Source: Scrofimicrobium canadense
Lineage (GTDB): Bacteria; Actinomycetota; Actinomycetes; Actinomycetales; Actinomycetaceae
NCBI RefSeq assembly: GCF_009696615.1
Contig: NZ_VULO01000007.1
Coordinates: 62,001 to 126,000, forward strand
Length of the DNA: 64,000 nucleotides
Direction: 5' to 3'
Shown: piece by piece, positions 17,645 through 27,277 of the stretch
Layout: each line of letters opens with the position of its first letter
Position numbering within the stretch: the stretch's first letter is position 1
Notes under the pieces: generated by a model
Databases searched by the model: none
What the model was told of the DNA's origin: nothing
Seen by the model: only the letters and a program-made list of their open reading frames with translations
Made by a program: the position numbers and the translations under genes

Positions 17645-19165
17645 ATGCGAATTGGTGTTCCCCTAGAACGCCCTAATCAGCCCTTGGTGGCGGCAACCCC
17701 TGACACTGTTCGAAAGCTCATAAAGCTTGGCTATGAAGTGTGTGTTGAGGTTGGCGCAGGGGCGAAGGCGTCTTTTCCTGACAGTCATTACGAAGATGCA
17801 CAAGCACAGCTCGTTGACCATGAGCAAGTATGGAAAGCGGATGTAGTTCTTTCTTTAGACGCACCTTCAACTCGGGACTTGGACGTGATGCGTGAGGGGG
17901 CGACGCTGATTGCTCGTTTGGCGCCGGCTCGTCATCCAGAGCTTCTTGACGATCTGGCGCAGCGCAAGATTACTGCGCTGGCCATGGACACGGTTCCACG
18001 TATTTCTCGTGCGCAGGCGATGGATGTTCTCTCGTCTCAGGCAAATGTTGCGGGTAACCGCGCGATTATCGAGGCGGCCCACGATTTTGGCAGGTTGTTT
18101 ACTGGTCAGGTAACCGCTGCGGGGAAGATGCCGCCAGCTAGGGTCTACGTGATCGGTGCGGGCGTTGCCGGCTTGGCGGCAATCGGTGCTGCCAGCGCAA
18201 TGGGCGCAGAAGTGTATGCCTCGGATGTCCGCCCAGAAGTAGCTGAACAAGTGGAGTCGATGGGAGCACGTTTTGTTCCCCTTCCTGGGCGCACAGAGGT
18301 GTCAAAAGACGGATATGCACGCGCTCTGACAGCTGAGGAAGCTGCAGCCGCCAACGCGCTCTATGCCGAACAGGCCGCGCAAGCCGATATCGTTGTGACA
18401 ACCGCCAACGTGCCGGGTAGAAAGTCTCCGATTCTTCTGGATGAGGCGGCTATTGCCGCGATGAAACCCGGGTCGGTCATTGTCGATATGGCTGCGGCCA
18501 ATGGCGGAAACACGACGGAGACGAAGCCAGGGGAAAAATATGTGACCCCCAATGGAGTTCTTATCAACGGACCGTTGGACCTGGCGGGACAGCTTCCCGC
18601 GCAATCATCCCAACTTTATGCGCAAAATATTGTCAATCTTCTGAAATTGATGACCCCACAGAAGAATGGTGATCTGGTTCTTGATCTTGATGACGAGATC
18701 GTTCGGGGGATCACAGTGACAACGGATGGCGGAATCTTGTGGCCGCCTCCTCCAGTACAGGTTTCGGCCGCACCGGTACAAGCCCCCGCAGAAACTCAAG
18801 ACGCCCCAGAAGAACAGAATACTGGCAGCAAGCGCCTGTGGTGGATGGGACTGGCGGCAGTTGTTCTAGGTGCGTTGGTGATGGTCACACCCACCCAGGC
18901 CATTTCTCACTACATGGTGTTGGCCTTAGCGATCATCGTCGGGTTCTATGTCATTACCAATGTGACACATTCATTGCACACCCCACTTATGTCGGTGACT
19001 AATGCGATCTCCGGCATTATCCTGGTCGGGGCAATCTTGCAGATAGGCTCAGATAATATCTGGGTGACAATACTGAGCTTTATCGCAATTGTTGTCGCAT
19101 CCATCAATATCTTCGGCGGGTTTAGAGTCACTGCCCGCATGCTCAGTATGTTCCAGAAAGCGTGA
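17645..19165 (+). CDS. pntA: NAD(P) transhydrogenase alpha subunit (fused)
   Basis: A 506-residue fused subunit of the proton-translocating transhydrogenase, which passes hydride between NADH and NADP+ using the proton gradient. The N-terminal alanine-dehydrogenase-like domain I binds NAD(H) with [19 protein letters not shown] (about residue 168) and includes [11 protein letters not shown] Pro/Ala/Gln-rich linker near residues 375-395 leads to four membrane helices of domain II. AAGGAG lies 6 bases before the ATG. The gene overlaps pntB by 4 bases. Confidence 0.95.
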   Translation: MRIGVPLERPNQPLVAATPDTVRKLIKLGYEVCVEVGAGAKASFPDSHYEDAQAQLVDHEQVWKADVVLSLDAPSTRDLDVMREGATLIARLAPARHPELLDDLAQRKITALAMDTVPRISRAQAMDVLSSQANVAGNRAIIEAAHDFGRLFTGQVTAAGKMPPARVYVIGAGVAGLAAIGAASAMGAEVYASDVRPEVAEQVESMGARFVPLPGRTEVSKDGYARALTAEEAAAANALYAEQAAQADIVVTTANVPGRKSPILLDEAAIAAMKPGSVIVDMAAANGGNTTETKPGEKYVTPNGVLINGPLDLAGQLPAQSSQLYAQNIVNLLKLMTPQKNGDLVLDLDDEIVRGITVTTDGGILWPPPPVQVSAAPVQAPAETQDAPEEQNTGSKRLWWMGLAAVVLGALVMVTPTQAISHYMVLALAIIVGFYVITNVTHSLHTPLMSVTNAISGIILVGAILQIGSDNIWVTILSFIAIVVASINIFGGFRVTARMLSMFQKA

Positions 19166-20598
19166 TCGATATGCAATGGATAGAACATGGTGTCTTGCTC
19201 GCCTACTTGGTGGCAGCTGTCCTTTTCGTACTAGCGCTTTCGGGTCTGTCTTCGCACACAACGGCGCGCCGCGGCAATCTCTTCGGAATCGTCGGTATGG
19301 GACTGGCGCTCGTCGCGACTTTAGTTCTCACATTGGTGGGAAGTCCTGACCGCGGAGCACTAGTGACCTTGCTACTCATAGCAGTGGCGATGCTTATTGG
19401 CGCCGCAATTGGACTGTGGCGGGCGGGCAAGGTTGAAATGACCGGAATGCCGCAGCTCATTGCGTTGTTACACAGTTTCGTTGGCTTGGCAGCGGTGCTG
19501 GTGGGATTCAACTCTTTTCTCGCTCCCGATGAGCAAGCACATCTCCTGGGTGGATTTCATTTGGGCGAGGTGTATCTAGGGATTTTCATTGGCGCAGTTA
19601 CCTTCACCGGGTCAATTGTCGCCTACCTGAAACTATCAGCCAGGATCTCTGGGGCCCCCCTCACGCTTCCAGGAAGAAACTGGATTAATTTGGGCGCAAT
19701 CCTTGTCTCACTTGCTTGTATGGTGTGGTTTATCCTTGCAGGTGAAAGCAGTAGCGCATGGATACCTTTGATTATCATGACTGTTGTCGCGCTGCTCCTT
19801 GGGTGGCATTTGGTGGCGGCAATTGGCGGTGGCGACATGCCTGTCGTCGTGTCTATGCTCAACAGCTACTCTGGCTGGGCAGCAGCCGCAGCCGGCTTCA
19901 TGCTCAACAACGATCTACTCATCATCACTGGTGCTCTTGTGGGTTCCTCTGGCGCGTATCTGTCATACATTATGTGTAAGGCAATGAACCGCTCATTTAT
20001 TTCAGTTATTTTGGGTGGGTTTGGTTCCGATTCTGCAGTAGTTGCTAGTGACGGTGAACAGGGAGAGCACCAAGAAATTGATGCCGCAGGAGTTGCTGAC
20101 TTACTGGCCAATGCGCGCAAAGTGATGATTACTCCCGGATACGGTATGGCCGTCGCGCAGGCCCAATATCCGGTCGCTGAGCTGACTCAAGCATTGCGCG
20201 ATCGTGGGGTAGATGTGGAATTTGGTATCCACCCAGTAGCTGGCCGTCTTCCAGGCCATATGAATGTTCTTCTGGCCGAGGCGAAGGTCCCTTATGACAT
20301 CGTCAAGGAGATGGACGAGGTCAACGACGATATGGCTGACTACGATGCCGTACTGGTCATTGGGGCCAACGATACGGTGAATCCTGCAGCAGAAGAACCG
20401 GGATCGCCTATTGCAGGTATGCCGGTGCTGAAAGTGTGGGAAGCTGGCAGCGTTATTGTCTTCAAACGATCAATGGCGACCGGATATGCTGGAGTACAAA
20501 ACCCCCTCTTTTTCAAAGAGAATACCAAGATGCTTTTTGGTGACGCTAAAGAATCTGTGAATAGTATTCTCAGCTCGTTGCCGACCCGGGTGGGATAA
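19162..20598 (+). CDS. pntB: NAD(P) transhydrogenase beta subunit
   Basis: This 478-residue subunit completes the transhydrogenase. About nine membrane helices (residues 5-270) are followed by the NADP(H)-binding domain III with [32 protein letters not shown] and [15 protein letters not shown], all diagnostic. The GTG at 19162 overlaps the pntA stop codon (GTGA); an ATG at 19171 is an alternative start. The complex is the likely supply of NADPH. A dispersed repeat begins 8 bases after the stop. Confidence 0.95.
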   Translation: MIDMQWIEHGVLLAYLVAAVLFVLALSGLSSHTTARRGNLFGIVGMGLALVATLVLTLVGSPDRGALVTLLLIAVAMLIGAAIGLWRAGKVEMTGMPQLIALLHSFVGLAAVLVGFNSFLAPDEQAHLLGGFHLGEVYLGIFIGAVTFTGSIVAYLKLSARISGAPLTLPGRNWINLGAILVSLACMVWFILAGESSSAWIPLIIMTVVALLLGWHLVAAIGGGDMPVVVSMLNSYSGWAAAAAGFMLNNDLLIITGALVGSSGAYLSYIMCKAMNRSFISVILGGFGSDSAVVASDGEQGEHQEIDAAGVADLLANARKVMITPGYGMAVAQAQYPVAELTQALRDRGVDVEFGIHPVAGRLPGHMNVLLAEAKVPYDIVKEMDEVNDDMADYDAVLVIGANDTVNPAAEEPGSPIAGMPVLKVWEAGSVIVFKRSMATGYAGVQNPLFFKENTKMLFGDAKESVNSILSSLPTRVG

Positions 20599-20606
20599 CC
20601 CCCTAT

Positions 20607-20682
20607 TCCCACGTACGGGGTCATAAAACTGTACACCGGGCCGCATACCGCACAGGCACTTACCACAACGCCCCGGCTGCTG
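20607..20682 (+). repeat. Dispersed intergenic repeat, family 1, copy A
   Basis: A stretch of about 75 bases shared with 34251-34325 and 47275-47348. The first half (CCACGTACGGGGTCATAAAA, then CTGTACACCGGGC) is identical in all three; the second half drifts. This copy starts 8 bases after the pntB stop and is in its sense orientation. No coding potential is consistent across the copies. Confidence 0.85.
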
Positions 20683-20758
20683 CACTGATAAGGAGAATCC
20701 TCAACTGATGTTTCGTGTGATGCTCACGTAATCAACATTGGAAGAGTGATGGTTCCTT

Positions 20759-20815
20759 CGAGTGTCTGGTTTTTACCATTGTTCGCCTCGTAAACCGGTA
20801 AAAACCCGACACTCG
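20759..20815. repeat. Long inverted repeat between pntB and ridA
   Basis: Two 19-base arms, CGAGTGTCTGGTTTTTACC and GGTAAAAACCCGACACTCG, pair with one mismatch around a 19-base loop. No T-run follows either arm, so it is not a simple intrinsic terminator. It lies in a 330-base gap between convergent genes that also holds repeat copy A; I see no gene in the rest of this gap. Confidence 0.8.
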
Positions 20816-20928
20816 CCCGTGCGAATGAGAGAGTAACTACAAGGAGATAGCCGTAGTCCTACAAAATCAGAAGAGGGGGAATTTCCACTCAGAGTTCGGA
20901 CTAGCTCACGCCCAGGCAATGCCAGAAT

Positions 20929-21351
20929 TCAGAGTGCGAACTCAACTTCGATTTCAACGCTGGCTTCCAGCGGCAATGCTGCAACGCCAACGGCGGAACG
21001 AATGTGTTTCCCACCGAAGACCTTTTCTAAGAATTCAGAAGCGCCGTTGATGACCGCGGGATGATCTGTGAAGTCCGGAGTGGAGGCGACAAATCCGGTG
21101 ACCTTGATGACGCTCTTTAGGTTTTCGAGGCCGCCCGCCACTTCTGCGGCCGCGGCGACTGCGTTGAGTGCTGCTACTTGAGCTGCCTCTTTTCCCTGTT
21201 CAATGGATACTGTGTCTCCCAAGTGTCCCCGGGATACCAGTTCACCTTCGTGAAAAGGGAGTTGGCCGGAGGTGCGAACGGTGTTGCCGATCACGAGGGC
21301 TGGTGTATATGCCGCGACAGGCTTGGGTACGGGAGGTAAATGTAAATCCAT
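20929..21351 (-). CDS. ridA: RidA family protein (YjgF/YER057c/UK114)
   Basis: A 140-residue member of the RidA family, which hydrolyses reactive enamine/imine intermediates formed by PLP enzymes. The family features are visible: GNTVRTSGQLPF, a central KEAAQVAALNAVAAAAEVAGGLENLKSVIKVTGFV helix-strand unit, and the C-terminal RSAVGVAALPLEASVEIEVEF strand with the conserved Arg. Some subfamilies lack deaminase activity, so exact function is open. It stands alone between two large inverted repeats. Confidence 0.85.
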   Translation of the reverse strand: MDLHLPPVPKPVAAYTPALVIGNTVRTSGQLPFHEGELVSRGHLGDTVSIEQGKEAAQVAALNAVAAAAEVAGGLENLKSVIKVTGFVASTPDFTDHPAVINGASEFLEKVFGGKHIRSAVGVAALPLEASVEIEVEFAL

Positions 21352-21388
21352 ACCTCATATCCTAAAACTCACCAAAGCCCCCTACTGG

Positions 21389-21446
21389 CAGGTGCGTGTT
21401 ATGTGTCCGTTATCGGATACCAAAACAGACGAATAACACGCACCTG
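21389..21446. repeat. Perfect 14-bp inverted repeat between yceI and ridA
   Basis: The arms CAGGTGCGTGTTAT (21389-21402) and ATAACACGCACCTG (21433-21446) pair perfectly around a 30-base loop that contains a second small stem (TCCG-TTAT-CGGA). It lies just 3' of yceI and 5' of ridA, both on the minus strand. It may end the yceI transcript or bind a regulator of ridA. Confidence 0.75.
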
Positions 21447-21466
21447 ACGGGGGTGGATGAAAGAAC

Positions 21467-21994
21467 TTAAGCTTGTTTGACGGCTTCGATCTCCAAAGTG
21501 ATTGCCACTTTGTCGCCCACCAAAACGCCACCAGCTTCTAGGGCTGCGTTCCATGTGAGACCGTATGACTTGCGGCTAATGGTGGTGGTTGCTTCGAAAG
21601 CGATGCGTTCTGCACCGAAGGGGTCGGTTGCTTCTCCCTCGAAAGAAACATCCAGAGAAACAGGTTGGGTTACGCCATGAATCGTCAGATTTCCCTCTAG
21701 GGTGAACTGCTCGCGGCCACCCTTAACTGCGGTGCTCTCGAATGTCCACTCTGGGAACTGTTCGACATCGAAGAAATCAGCGCTTCGCAGGTGATTGTCG
21801 CGATCGACGTTCTTGGTGTCGACTGAGGTTGCATCGATGGTGCCTTTTGCGGATGCCCCTTCCCACGTGTCGGCTTGGGGAACATCGATGGTGCCTTCGA
21901 AGACATTGAAGTGTCCGCGAGTTTTGCCGATGCCTGCATGGCGAACGGTGAATCCTACGGTTGAATGCGATTGATCTACTACGTAAACTGCCAT
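21467..21994 (-). CDS. YceI family lipid-binding protein
   Basis: A 175-residue lipocalin-like beta-barrel of the YceI family. It begins YVVDQSHSTVGFTVRHAGIGKTRGHFNVFEG, the classic opening, and ends with a strand pair GVLVGDKVAITLEIEAV. Family members bind isoprenoid or other lipophilic molecules. There is no signal peptide, so this one is probably cytosolic. It is divergent from a MarR-type regulator with a 111-base shared control region, which suggests the regulator may govern it. Confidence 0.85.
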   Translation of the reverse strand: MAVYVVDQSHSTVGFTVRHAGIGKTRGHFNVFEGTIDVPQADTWEGASAKGTIDATSVDTKNVDRDNHLRSADFFDVEQFPEWTFESTAVKGGREQFTLEGNLTIHGVTQPVSLDVSFEGEATDPFGAERIAFEATTTISRKSYGLTWNAALEAGGVLVGDKVAITLEIEAVKQA

Positions 21995-22105
21995 TATTAC
22001 TCCAGTGATTGAAACCTAAACTAACTAATTGACGGTTCAACTATAAACATGGGACTATAGTCGTGCAAGTCGAAGTGAAGACTTGACATATGAGAGGGGA
22101 CACAG

Positions 22106-22558
22106 ATGCCAGAGACAACATGCGGGACACGTGACGCACAGCCAACATTGCGTTTGTGGTTTTATCTCCACACTCTTGACCTAGAAATACAGGCGGAACT
22201 AGGACCATCAATTACTGAAAGTACTGACCTTTCACTTCCAGAGTTTGAGATTCTTCTAAAGCTGTTTGACGCACCAGATAATCGCCTGAGAATGTCGGCA
22301 TTAGCGCATAGTGCAGCCCTGTCTAGATCACGTTTGACACACATGGTAAACCGCCTGGAAGACAGAGGGTTTGTTACCCGTTTCACCTGCGATTCTGACC
22401 GTCGAGGTGTCCATTGCCGACTAACAGAAAATGGGGCACAAGTAGTTGAAGAGTTTGCCCCTCAACATCAAGAAGAAGTCCATCGGCAATTGCAAAAACC
22501 AGAAATACAGGAGCAATTGCGGCAGATGCAGAAATTGATTGGCGAGATTCTGAGCTAA
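22106..22558 (+). CDS. MarR family transcriptional regulator
   Basis: A 150-residue winged-helix regulator. The recognition region is RMSALAHSAALSRSRLTHMVNRLEDRGFVTRFTCDSDRRGVHCRLTENG (about residues 62-112), the standard MarR helix-turn-helix plus wing. N- and C-terminal helices would form the dimer. It is divergent from yceI. The shared 111-base region contains the palindrome ACTATAGT and two CTATA blocks, a plausible but unproven operator. Confidence 0.85.
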   Translation: MPETTCGTRDAQPTLRLWFYLHTLDLEIQAELGPSITESTDLSLPEFEILLKLFDAPDNRLRMSALAHSAALSRSRLTHMVNRLEDRGFVTRFTCDSDRRGVHCRLTENGAQVVEEFAPQHQEEVHRQLQKPEIQEQLRQMQKLIGEILS

Positions 22559-22593
22559 TATAGCCATGTAGTTTTCAGGTCAGTTGCCAACTC

Positions 22594-22665
22594 GGGTGGT
22601 TATCATTCGGGCGCAAGAGACAAGAATACTGCTCGGCATTGCCGAATGATTTGCAATAACCACCC
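22594..22665 (+). promoter_or_regulatory. Long hairpin in the cspA leader
   Basis: The outer arms GGGTGGTTAT (22594-22603) and ATAACCACCC (22656-22665) and the inner arms CATTCGG and CCGAATG pair, with one 7-base bulge. The base of the stem ends one base before AAGGA, the ribosome site of cspA (ATG 22678). It could be a thermosensitive leader, a terminator for the marR transcript, or both. Confidence 0.6.
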
Positions 22666-22677
22666 AAGGAAACACAC

Positions 22678-22884
22678 ATGGCAACAGGCGTAGTCAAATG
22701 GTTCAACGACGAAAAAGGTTACGGCTTCATCACCCCAGACGATGGTGGGGATGACCTTTTTGCTCACTTCTCAAACATTCAGGGTTCAGGACGTCGAACC
22801 CTTGTTGAGGATCAGCGTGTTGAATTTACCGTTCAAGAAGGACCTAAAGGTCTGCAGGCTGCTGAAATCGTCAAGATTTCTTGA
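22678..22884 (+). CDS. cspA: Cold-shock protein
   Basis: A 68-residue CspA-type OB-fold protein with both RNA-binding motifs, KGYGFIT (RNP1) and DLFAHFSNI (RNP2). It acts as an RNA chaperone. The length is typical of actinobacterial CspA. A methyltransferase gene begins inside its stop codon (TTGA). A large hairpin precedes its ribosome site. Confidence 0.95.
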   Translation: MATGVVKWFNDEKGYGFITPDDGGDDLFAHFSNIQGSGRRTLVEDQRVEFTVQEGPKGLQAAEIVKIS

Positions 22885-23615
22885 GAGATCTAAACCCTTA
22901 CGCTGCGCCGGGTGCAGCGCAGGGGTATGAAGCAATTAGGCCCCCTTATCCAGCGCAGGCTGTGAGTCTGGCGCTGGAGGGGGATCCTCGTGTCATCGCT
23001 GACGTAGGTGCTGGCACAGGACGTTTTTCTATAGCAGCTGCGCAAGCTCTGCCGCACTCTCAGATTATTGCGATAGAGCCCTCCGAAGAAATGCGCAGTA
23101 GCTGGCCTGAGATTCCACAACAAGTAGTAGTTTCAGGCGCAACAGCTGAGGATACACAGTTGCCTCGGCAATCATGTGATCGCGTTGTCTGGGCACAATC
23201 CTTCCACTGGATCGATCCTCATGCGGCTTCGGTTGAGACGAACCGAATCCTCCGAGATGGCGGGTATGGAATCGTTATCGCCAATCAGATGGATGTATCC
23301 CAAGCGTGGGTGCACAGGCTGACGCGGATTATGCGATCAGGTGATGTGTACCGGCCTGACCGTCCACCACAGTTACCGAGGTTTGTATCAACCTTCTTGC
23401 AACCAGTTGCATGGGTGCAAAATCTTCGTGTCGATGAAGTGCTGCTCTTGGCGCGCACTCGCGCATCGTACCTACGCGCCAAAGATGCTACCCGCGCCAA
23501 AATGCAAGAGAACCTCAGGTGGTATTTGCTTGAGCACCTTGGCTATGGGCCAGAAGACATCGTTGAAATCCCCTATTTCACCTATGTGTGGAGACTTGAT
23601 CCATCATCCACATGA
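22881..23615 (+). CDS. Class I SAM-dependent methyltransferase
   Basis: A 244-residue methyltransferase-11-type protein. Motif [19 protein letters not shown] is at about residues 38-55, the acidic IAIEPSEEM at about 67-75, a [10 protein letters not shown] stretch follows, and WAQSFHWID is the post-IV motif of small-molecule methyltransferases. Substrate is unknown. The start appears to be a TTG at 22881 overlapping the cspA stop, so translation may be coupled to cspA. The 3' end overlaps the convergent oxidoreductase gene by 38 bases. Confidence 0.8.
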   Translation: MRDLNPYAAPGAAQGYEAIRPPYPAQAVSLALEGDPRVIADVGAGTGRFSIAAAQALPHSQIIAIEPSEEMRSSWPEIPQQVVVSGATAEDTQLPRQSCDRVVWAQSFHWIDPHAASVETNRILRDGGYGIVIANQMDVSQAWVHRLTRIMRSGDVYRPDRPPQLPRFVSTFLQPVAWVQNLRVDEVLLLARTRASYLRAKDATRAKMQENLRWYLLEHLGYGPEDIVEIPYFTYVWRLDPSST

Positions 23616-24615
23616 CGTCCAGTGTTGCTTGCCAAGGAACGACAGGAGATTCCGTCATACCTGCGCGTATGCATCGCGCGGCTTCAGCAACTTGATATTG
23701 GAAGCCTCCCGGCACAGTTGCATCCCAACGGTGAACCTCTCCATGGAAGTGGTCGGCTCCCTCAGGGTAGGTACGTAGAACTACTTCTGTGGGCCTGTAA
23801 AACTGGGTAGGCATCTCAATGGAGAAGTTCTCAAAGGTGATCGATCCTGAAGTAGCACTACGCCCATCGAGGTTTGACGAGGCCAGACTGAGTGCCGTGG
23901 GGTATTTACCTACGACCATCTCTGCCGCAGTTACTCCCGTGGATGTAGGCCGGGTAAGGGCCTGAATCTCTTGGGGACGCCCCAAAACAAATTGGGAAAA
24001 ATGGAGGGAGTAGACGCCAAGATCATGGAGAGATCCTCCGCCCAGTGAGGCTTCCATGAGCCTGGGGACATGGCGGAGAGACTGTCCATGGTCCGCATGA
24101 ACGGAGACGACATCGCCGCCAATCCCAGCTGCTACAGCCGCGGCAATAAAACGATAGTGTGGCAGATGACGACTCCACATAGCTTCCATAGCAAAGAGTC
24201 CCTGTGTCTGCGCCTCAGTGAAGACTTCTTCCGCCTCTTTCAGTGTCATTGCGAAGGCTTTTTCAACCAAGACCGGCTTCCCAGCACGCAAAGCTAACAG
24301 TGCATCATCGCGGTGACGTATGTGGGGTGTTGCGATATAGATGGCGTCGACCAGATCACTGGCAACAAGGTCTTCATAGGATCCAAACGCATGTTCAACA
24401 CCCATTTCTGCAGCGAATTGTTCAGCACGTGAGAGATCGCGTGACCCAACAGCAGAAATAATCTGTGAGCTGTGTGCAGGAACGTCGCGGGCAAAAGTCC
24501 GCGCAATACCACCAGCACCAAGAATTCCCCAACGCAGCTGAGGGGCGTCGAAGGGGTCAAGGATAGTGGTGTGAGGGGCAACCTGAGCGAAAGCCGAGGG
24601 AAGTTCAATACTCAT
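23578..24615 (-). CDS. Gfo/Idh/MocA family oxidoreductase
   Basis: A 345-residue protein with an N-terminal Rossmann fold (LRWGILGAGGIARTFARDVP, about residues 27-46), the AIYIATPHIRHRDDAL segment, and VLVEKAFAMTL containing the conserved EKP-like motif with Ala in place of Pro. The C-terminal half is the GFO/IDH dimerisation domain, including GGSLHDLGVYSLHF. Such enzymes oxidise sugars, polyols or dihydrodiols with NAD(P). Substrate is not predictable. It lies 12 bases after the large flippase gene on the same strand. Confidence 0.85.
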   Translation of the reverse strand: MSIELPSAFAQVAPHTTILDPFDAPQLRWGILGAGGIARTFARDVPAHSSQIISAVGSRDLSRAEQFAAEMGVEHAFGSYEDLVASDLVDAIYIATPHIRHRDDALLALRAGKPVLVEKAFAMTLKEAEEVFTEAQTQGLFAMEAMWSRHLPHYRFIAAAVAAGIGGDVVSVHADHGQSLRHVPRLMEASLGGGSLHDLGVYSLHFSQFVLGRPQEIQALTRPTSTGVTAAEMVVGKYPTALSLASSNLDGRSATSGSITFENFSIEMPTQFYRPTEVVLRTYPEGADHFHGEVHRWDATVPGGFQYQVAEAARCIRAGMTESPVVPWQATLDVMWMMDQVSTHR

Positions 24616-24627
24616 GTTCTGATTGTC

Positions 24628-27204
24628 TCAGACATAGCCCTTCTTTTGAACAAAATGGAGGGCAATCCATGCGAATGGAACGCGACCGTAGAAAGTGAGA
24701 AGCCGGTAGAGCAGTACGGTTGGGACCGCTATGGCGGGTGGAACTCCGGCCACCTGGAGACCCGCAGTGAGGGCAGCTTCGGTGGTTCCGATGCCGCCCG
24801 GAGAGGGAATGGCAGAGCCCACGGTGTTGGAAAGCAAGAAGGTGATTGTCACCGTGAGAATACTGAGGTCATAATCAAAAGCTGCCAAGGACGCAGCAAA
24901 CGCTCCTATAAAGCCTACGTTCATCAAGACGTTCCCGAAGAAGGCTTTGGCTAAGTCTTGAGGGTGTCCAATCAGCCACAAGAGTTGGGGGCGGATTTGT
25001 TCCCAAATATCGCGGGCTTTTGTCCATAGCGAGGTTCGAATCTTCGTGATTGCCAGCAAGCCAGCTAGACCAGCTCCGACAGCGGCTACGATCCATACAG
25101 TCATGATGGAGGGAATCGGCAGATTTACCGAAGTGCCCGTAGATGCAGCTATGACGACTAGTAGGAATACCGAGGTGATGACCTGCGAGATTTGTACTAA
25201 GGTGACGGAGGCAACAGCTACCGGGAGCTTCACCTTTTCTTTGGTTAAGTAGCGCAGGTTCATAGCGGCGGGGCCTATTCCGGCAGGTGCAACCAAACTG
25301 ACGATGGATGCGGCAATCTGAACAAGCGTAGTTCGCCAGAATGGAAGTTTGACGGGCGCAAAAGCCACCAGAGGTATGGCTGATCCCAGCCATATGAGAG
25401 TGCTGAGGAGAAATGCCACAAGGATCCACCACGGATTAGCTCCCTTGACTGCTTCTATTATTTCTGTGAAATTCAAAGAGCCGACCACCGCGAAGAGGGC
25501 AAAGGCTCCCACAGCAAAGAGAATCAGTGTACGAGGTGCAAACCGTACAAGCTTTGCAGGTGCCATGTCTTCTGCAGAGACATCGGCTTCCTGAGCCACA
25601 GATGAACGTAGGTTGTCGAGTATGTCTGTTTTTCGTAATCGACGGCGAATCTCTGGTGGCATAATTGCTGACTGCATGACAACAGCAATAGCCGTGAGTT
25701 CTGAAGCAGAGAAAAAATCCATTGCTGAGGCTAATGCACGTTCAGTTCCCACCGCCAATGAAAGATGTGCCAGCATCTGAGCACAATCGATTTGTCTACT
25801 CAGATCAGTGGAGGCTACTTCTCCCTCATGCCAATCTAATATCCATAGGCGGCCTTGTGCGTCGACACCTAGTGAATGGACATCAAGATTTCTATGTGCG
25901 ACACCGCGTGAGTGAGCATCGAGTAGCTGGAGCCACGCTTGTGCCAGGAAGTGGTCGGGTATATGAGCTTGCGCATCGTGTAATGCTAAGAGGTCGGCGA
26001 GGAGGGGAGTCGACTCCCATGCGACTACTACCGAGTCTCCGGCACGTGCGATTCCTAAAGGCCGGGGTGTTTTCACCTCTGCTTCCGCTGCTGTTTTCGC
26101 AGCTAAAACGGCTCTTTCTGCACTAGCGAGAATCGCTGGAGAAATCCAACGGGTAAAGCCCCTGAGCCTTATGTTATTCCACAGATCTCCCAAGGTAGAT
26201 GTGAGGGCACTACCGGGATCCATTACGTGCAGCTCTAATTCACGACCGTCAGTCGTCCACAGGCGATAGTTGCGGTCAATGCGGTGGCCCCATGGCGGTG
26301 CCATTTCGTAACTGTCGATCGCGCTTGTCTCTATTGGTCGGGTCAGCAGGCGAGGTGCAACCCGGCTTGCGGGCGCTGAAGTAGCATCGTCATTTTCAAA
26401 CACTTCCCATGATTCAAGTGGCTCAACGTCGGTAGCGACATCCGCACGAATTATTTGCGAAGGGGAAAGGCCCATATCGAGGATTCCCTGCACCAGGTCA
26501 GCTGGCAGTGCCCGGCGATCGTCAAAGCCGAAACCCCAGCGGGCAAGACAGCCAATCATCCGGCCCAGTAACACTGTGACGACCATTCCCGGCACAGTTG
26601 CAGTACCCCAAATGAGGCTCACAATGAGGAGAAACCATATTCCCACCCAAGAAAATCGCACTGCGCTACTTTGGCTTGCATCGGCAGCTACGGTGAGCGC
26701 GGCCGCTAAAACGGTGATGACAACATCAAGGGATATAACCCCACCAGTAGGGGTACGAACTAGCAGTGAATCCACCAACACGCTTGGCAGATGAGGAATT
26801 GCCATAACTAAAATCCACCCAGTGATGGCAGCGATAGCTCCCGTGGTGATGGCATTGACCATTGAGCGGTAGCGTCCTTTACGCGCCAAAGAAATCAGTA
26901 CCGCAGCAGGAGAGACGATAACGAAGAAGCTTTCAATGACGGTGACCGGCATTCGCAGAATTTGGCGGACGATGCCCCCCAACGCCTCGCGCACATCCTC
27001 TGCCACACCTTGTGTTGTGGAATGTGCGTAGAGCCCAACCAGTATGACCAAAAGTATGCCGCATAGCGCGAAAAGGGCTTCCAAGAGGTCTTCTGGCCGC
27101 CTCAGGCGGGTAGGGAGATGATCGGCGACTAAAACGGGACCTTTCAGACGGTGTTTTCGTAACACCTCAACTTCTCGATCTTCCCGTGCCGGATCACTTT
27201 CCAC
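24628..27204 (-). CDS. Large membrane protein: N-terminal helices, pseudokinase-like domain, C-terminal flippase-like (LPG synthase TM) domain
   Basis: An 858-residue protein. Several membrane helices occupy about residues 45-215. A soluble middle part (about 370-510) contains VAHRNLDVHSLGVDAQGRLW and ILDWHEGEV, which looks like the catalytic and metal loops of ABC1/RIO/aminoglycoside-kinase folds, with the catalytic Asp replaced by Asn. The C-terminal 300 residues are the UPF0104/LPG_synthase_TM domain with PAGIGPAAMNLRYLTKEK and PSPGGIGTTEAALTAGL. Family members move or modify lipids. A role in lipid or polyprenyl transport is inferred. The pseudokinase might regulate or bind a sugar-lipid. 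Confidence 0.75.
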   Translation of the reverse strand: MESDPAREDREVEVLRKHRLKGPVLVADHLPTRLRRPEDLLEALFALCGILLVILVGLYAHSTTQGVAEDVREALGGIVRQILRMPVTVIESFFVIVSPAAVLISLARKGRYRSMVNAITTGAIAAITGWILVMAIPHLPSVLVDSLLVRTPTGGVISLDVVITVLAAALTVAADASQSSAVRFSWVGIWFLLIVSLIWGTATVPGMVVTVLLGRMIGCLARWGFGFDDRRALPADLVQGILDMGLSPSQIIRADVATDVEPLESWEVFENDDATSAPASRVAPRLLTRPIETSAIDSYEMAPPWGHRIDRNYRLWTTDGRELELHVMDPGSALTSTLGDLWNNIRLRGFTRWISPAILASAERAVLAAKTAAEAEVKTPRPLGIARAGDSVVVAWESTPLLADLLALHDAQAHIPDHFLAQAWLQLLDAHSRGVAHRNLDVHSLGVDAQGRLWILDWHEGEVASTDLSRQIDCAQMLAHLSLAVGTERALASAMDFFSASELTAIAVVMQSAIMPPEIRRRLRKTDILDNLRSSVAQEADVSAEDMAPAKLVRFAPRTLILFAVGAFALFAVVGSLNFTEIIEAVKGANPWWILVAFLLSTLIWLGSAIPLVAFAPVKLPFWRTTLVQIAASIVSLVAPAGIGPAAMNLRYLTKEKVKLPVAVASVTLVQISQVITSVFLLVVIAASTGTSVNLPIPSIMTVWIVAAVGAGLAGLLAITKIRTSLWTKARDIWEQIRPQLLWLIGHPQDLAKAFFGNVLMNVGFIGAFAASLAAFDYDLSILTVTITFLLSNTVGSAIPSPGGIGTTEAALTAGLQVAGVPPAIAVPTVLLYRLLTFYGRVPFAWIALHFVQKKGYV

Positions 27205-27277
27205 ACGCTCATTCTATCGGTGCACTCACAAGTACGAGGTTTCTTGCGCTAGGCTTCCAGGGGTACCAGAGGAGAAA

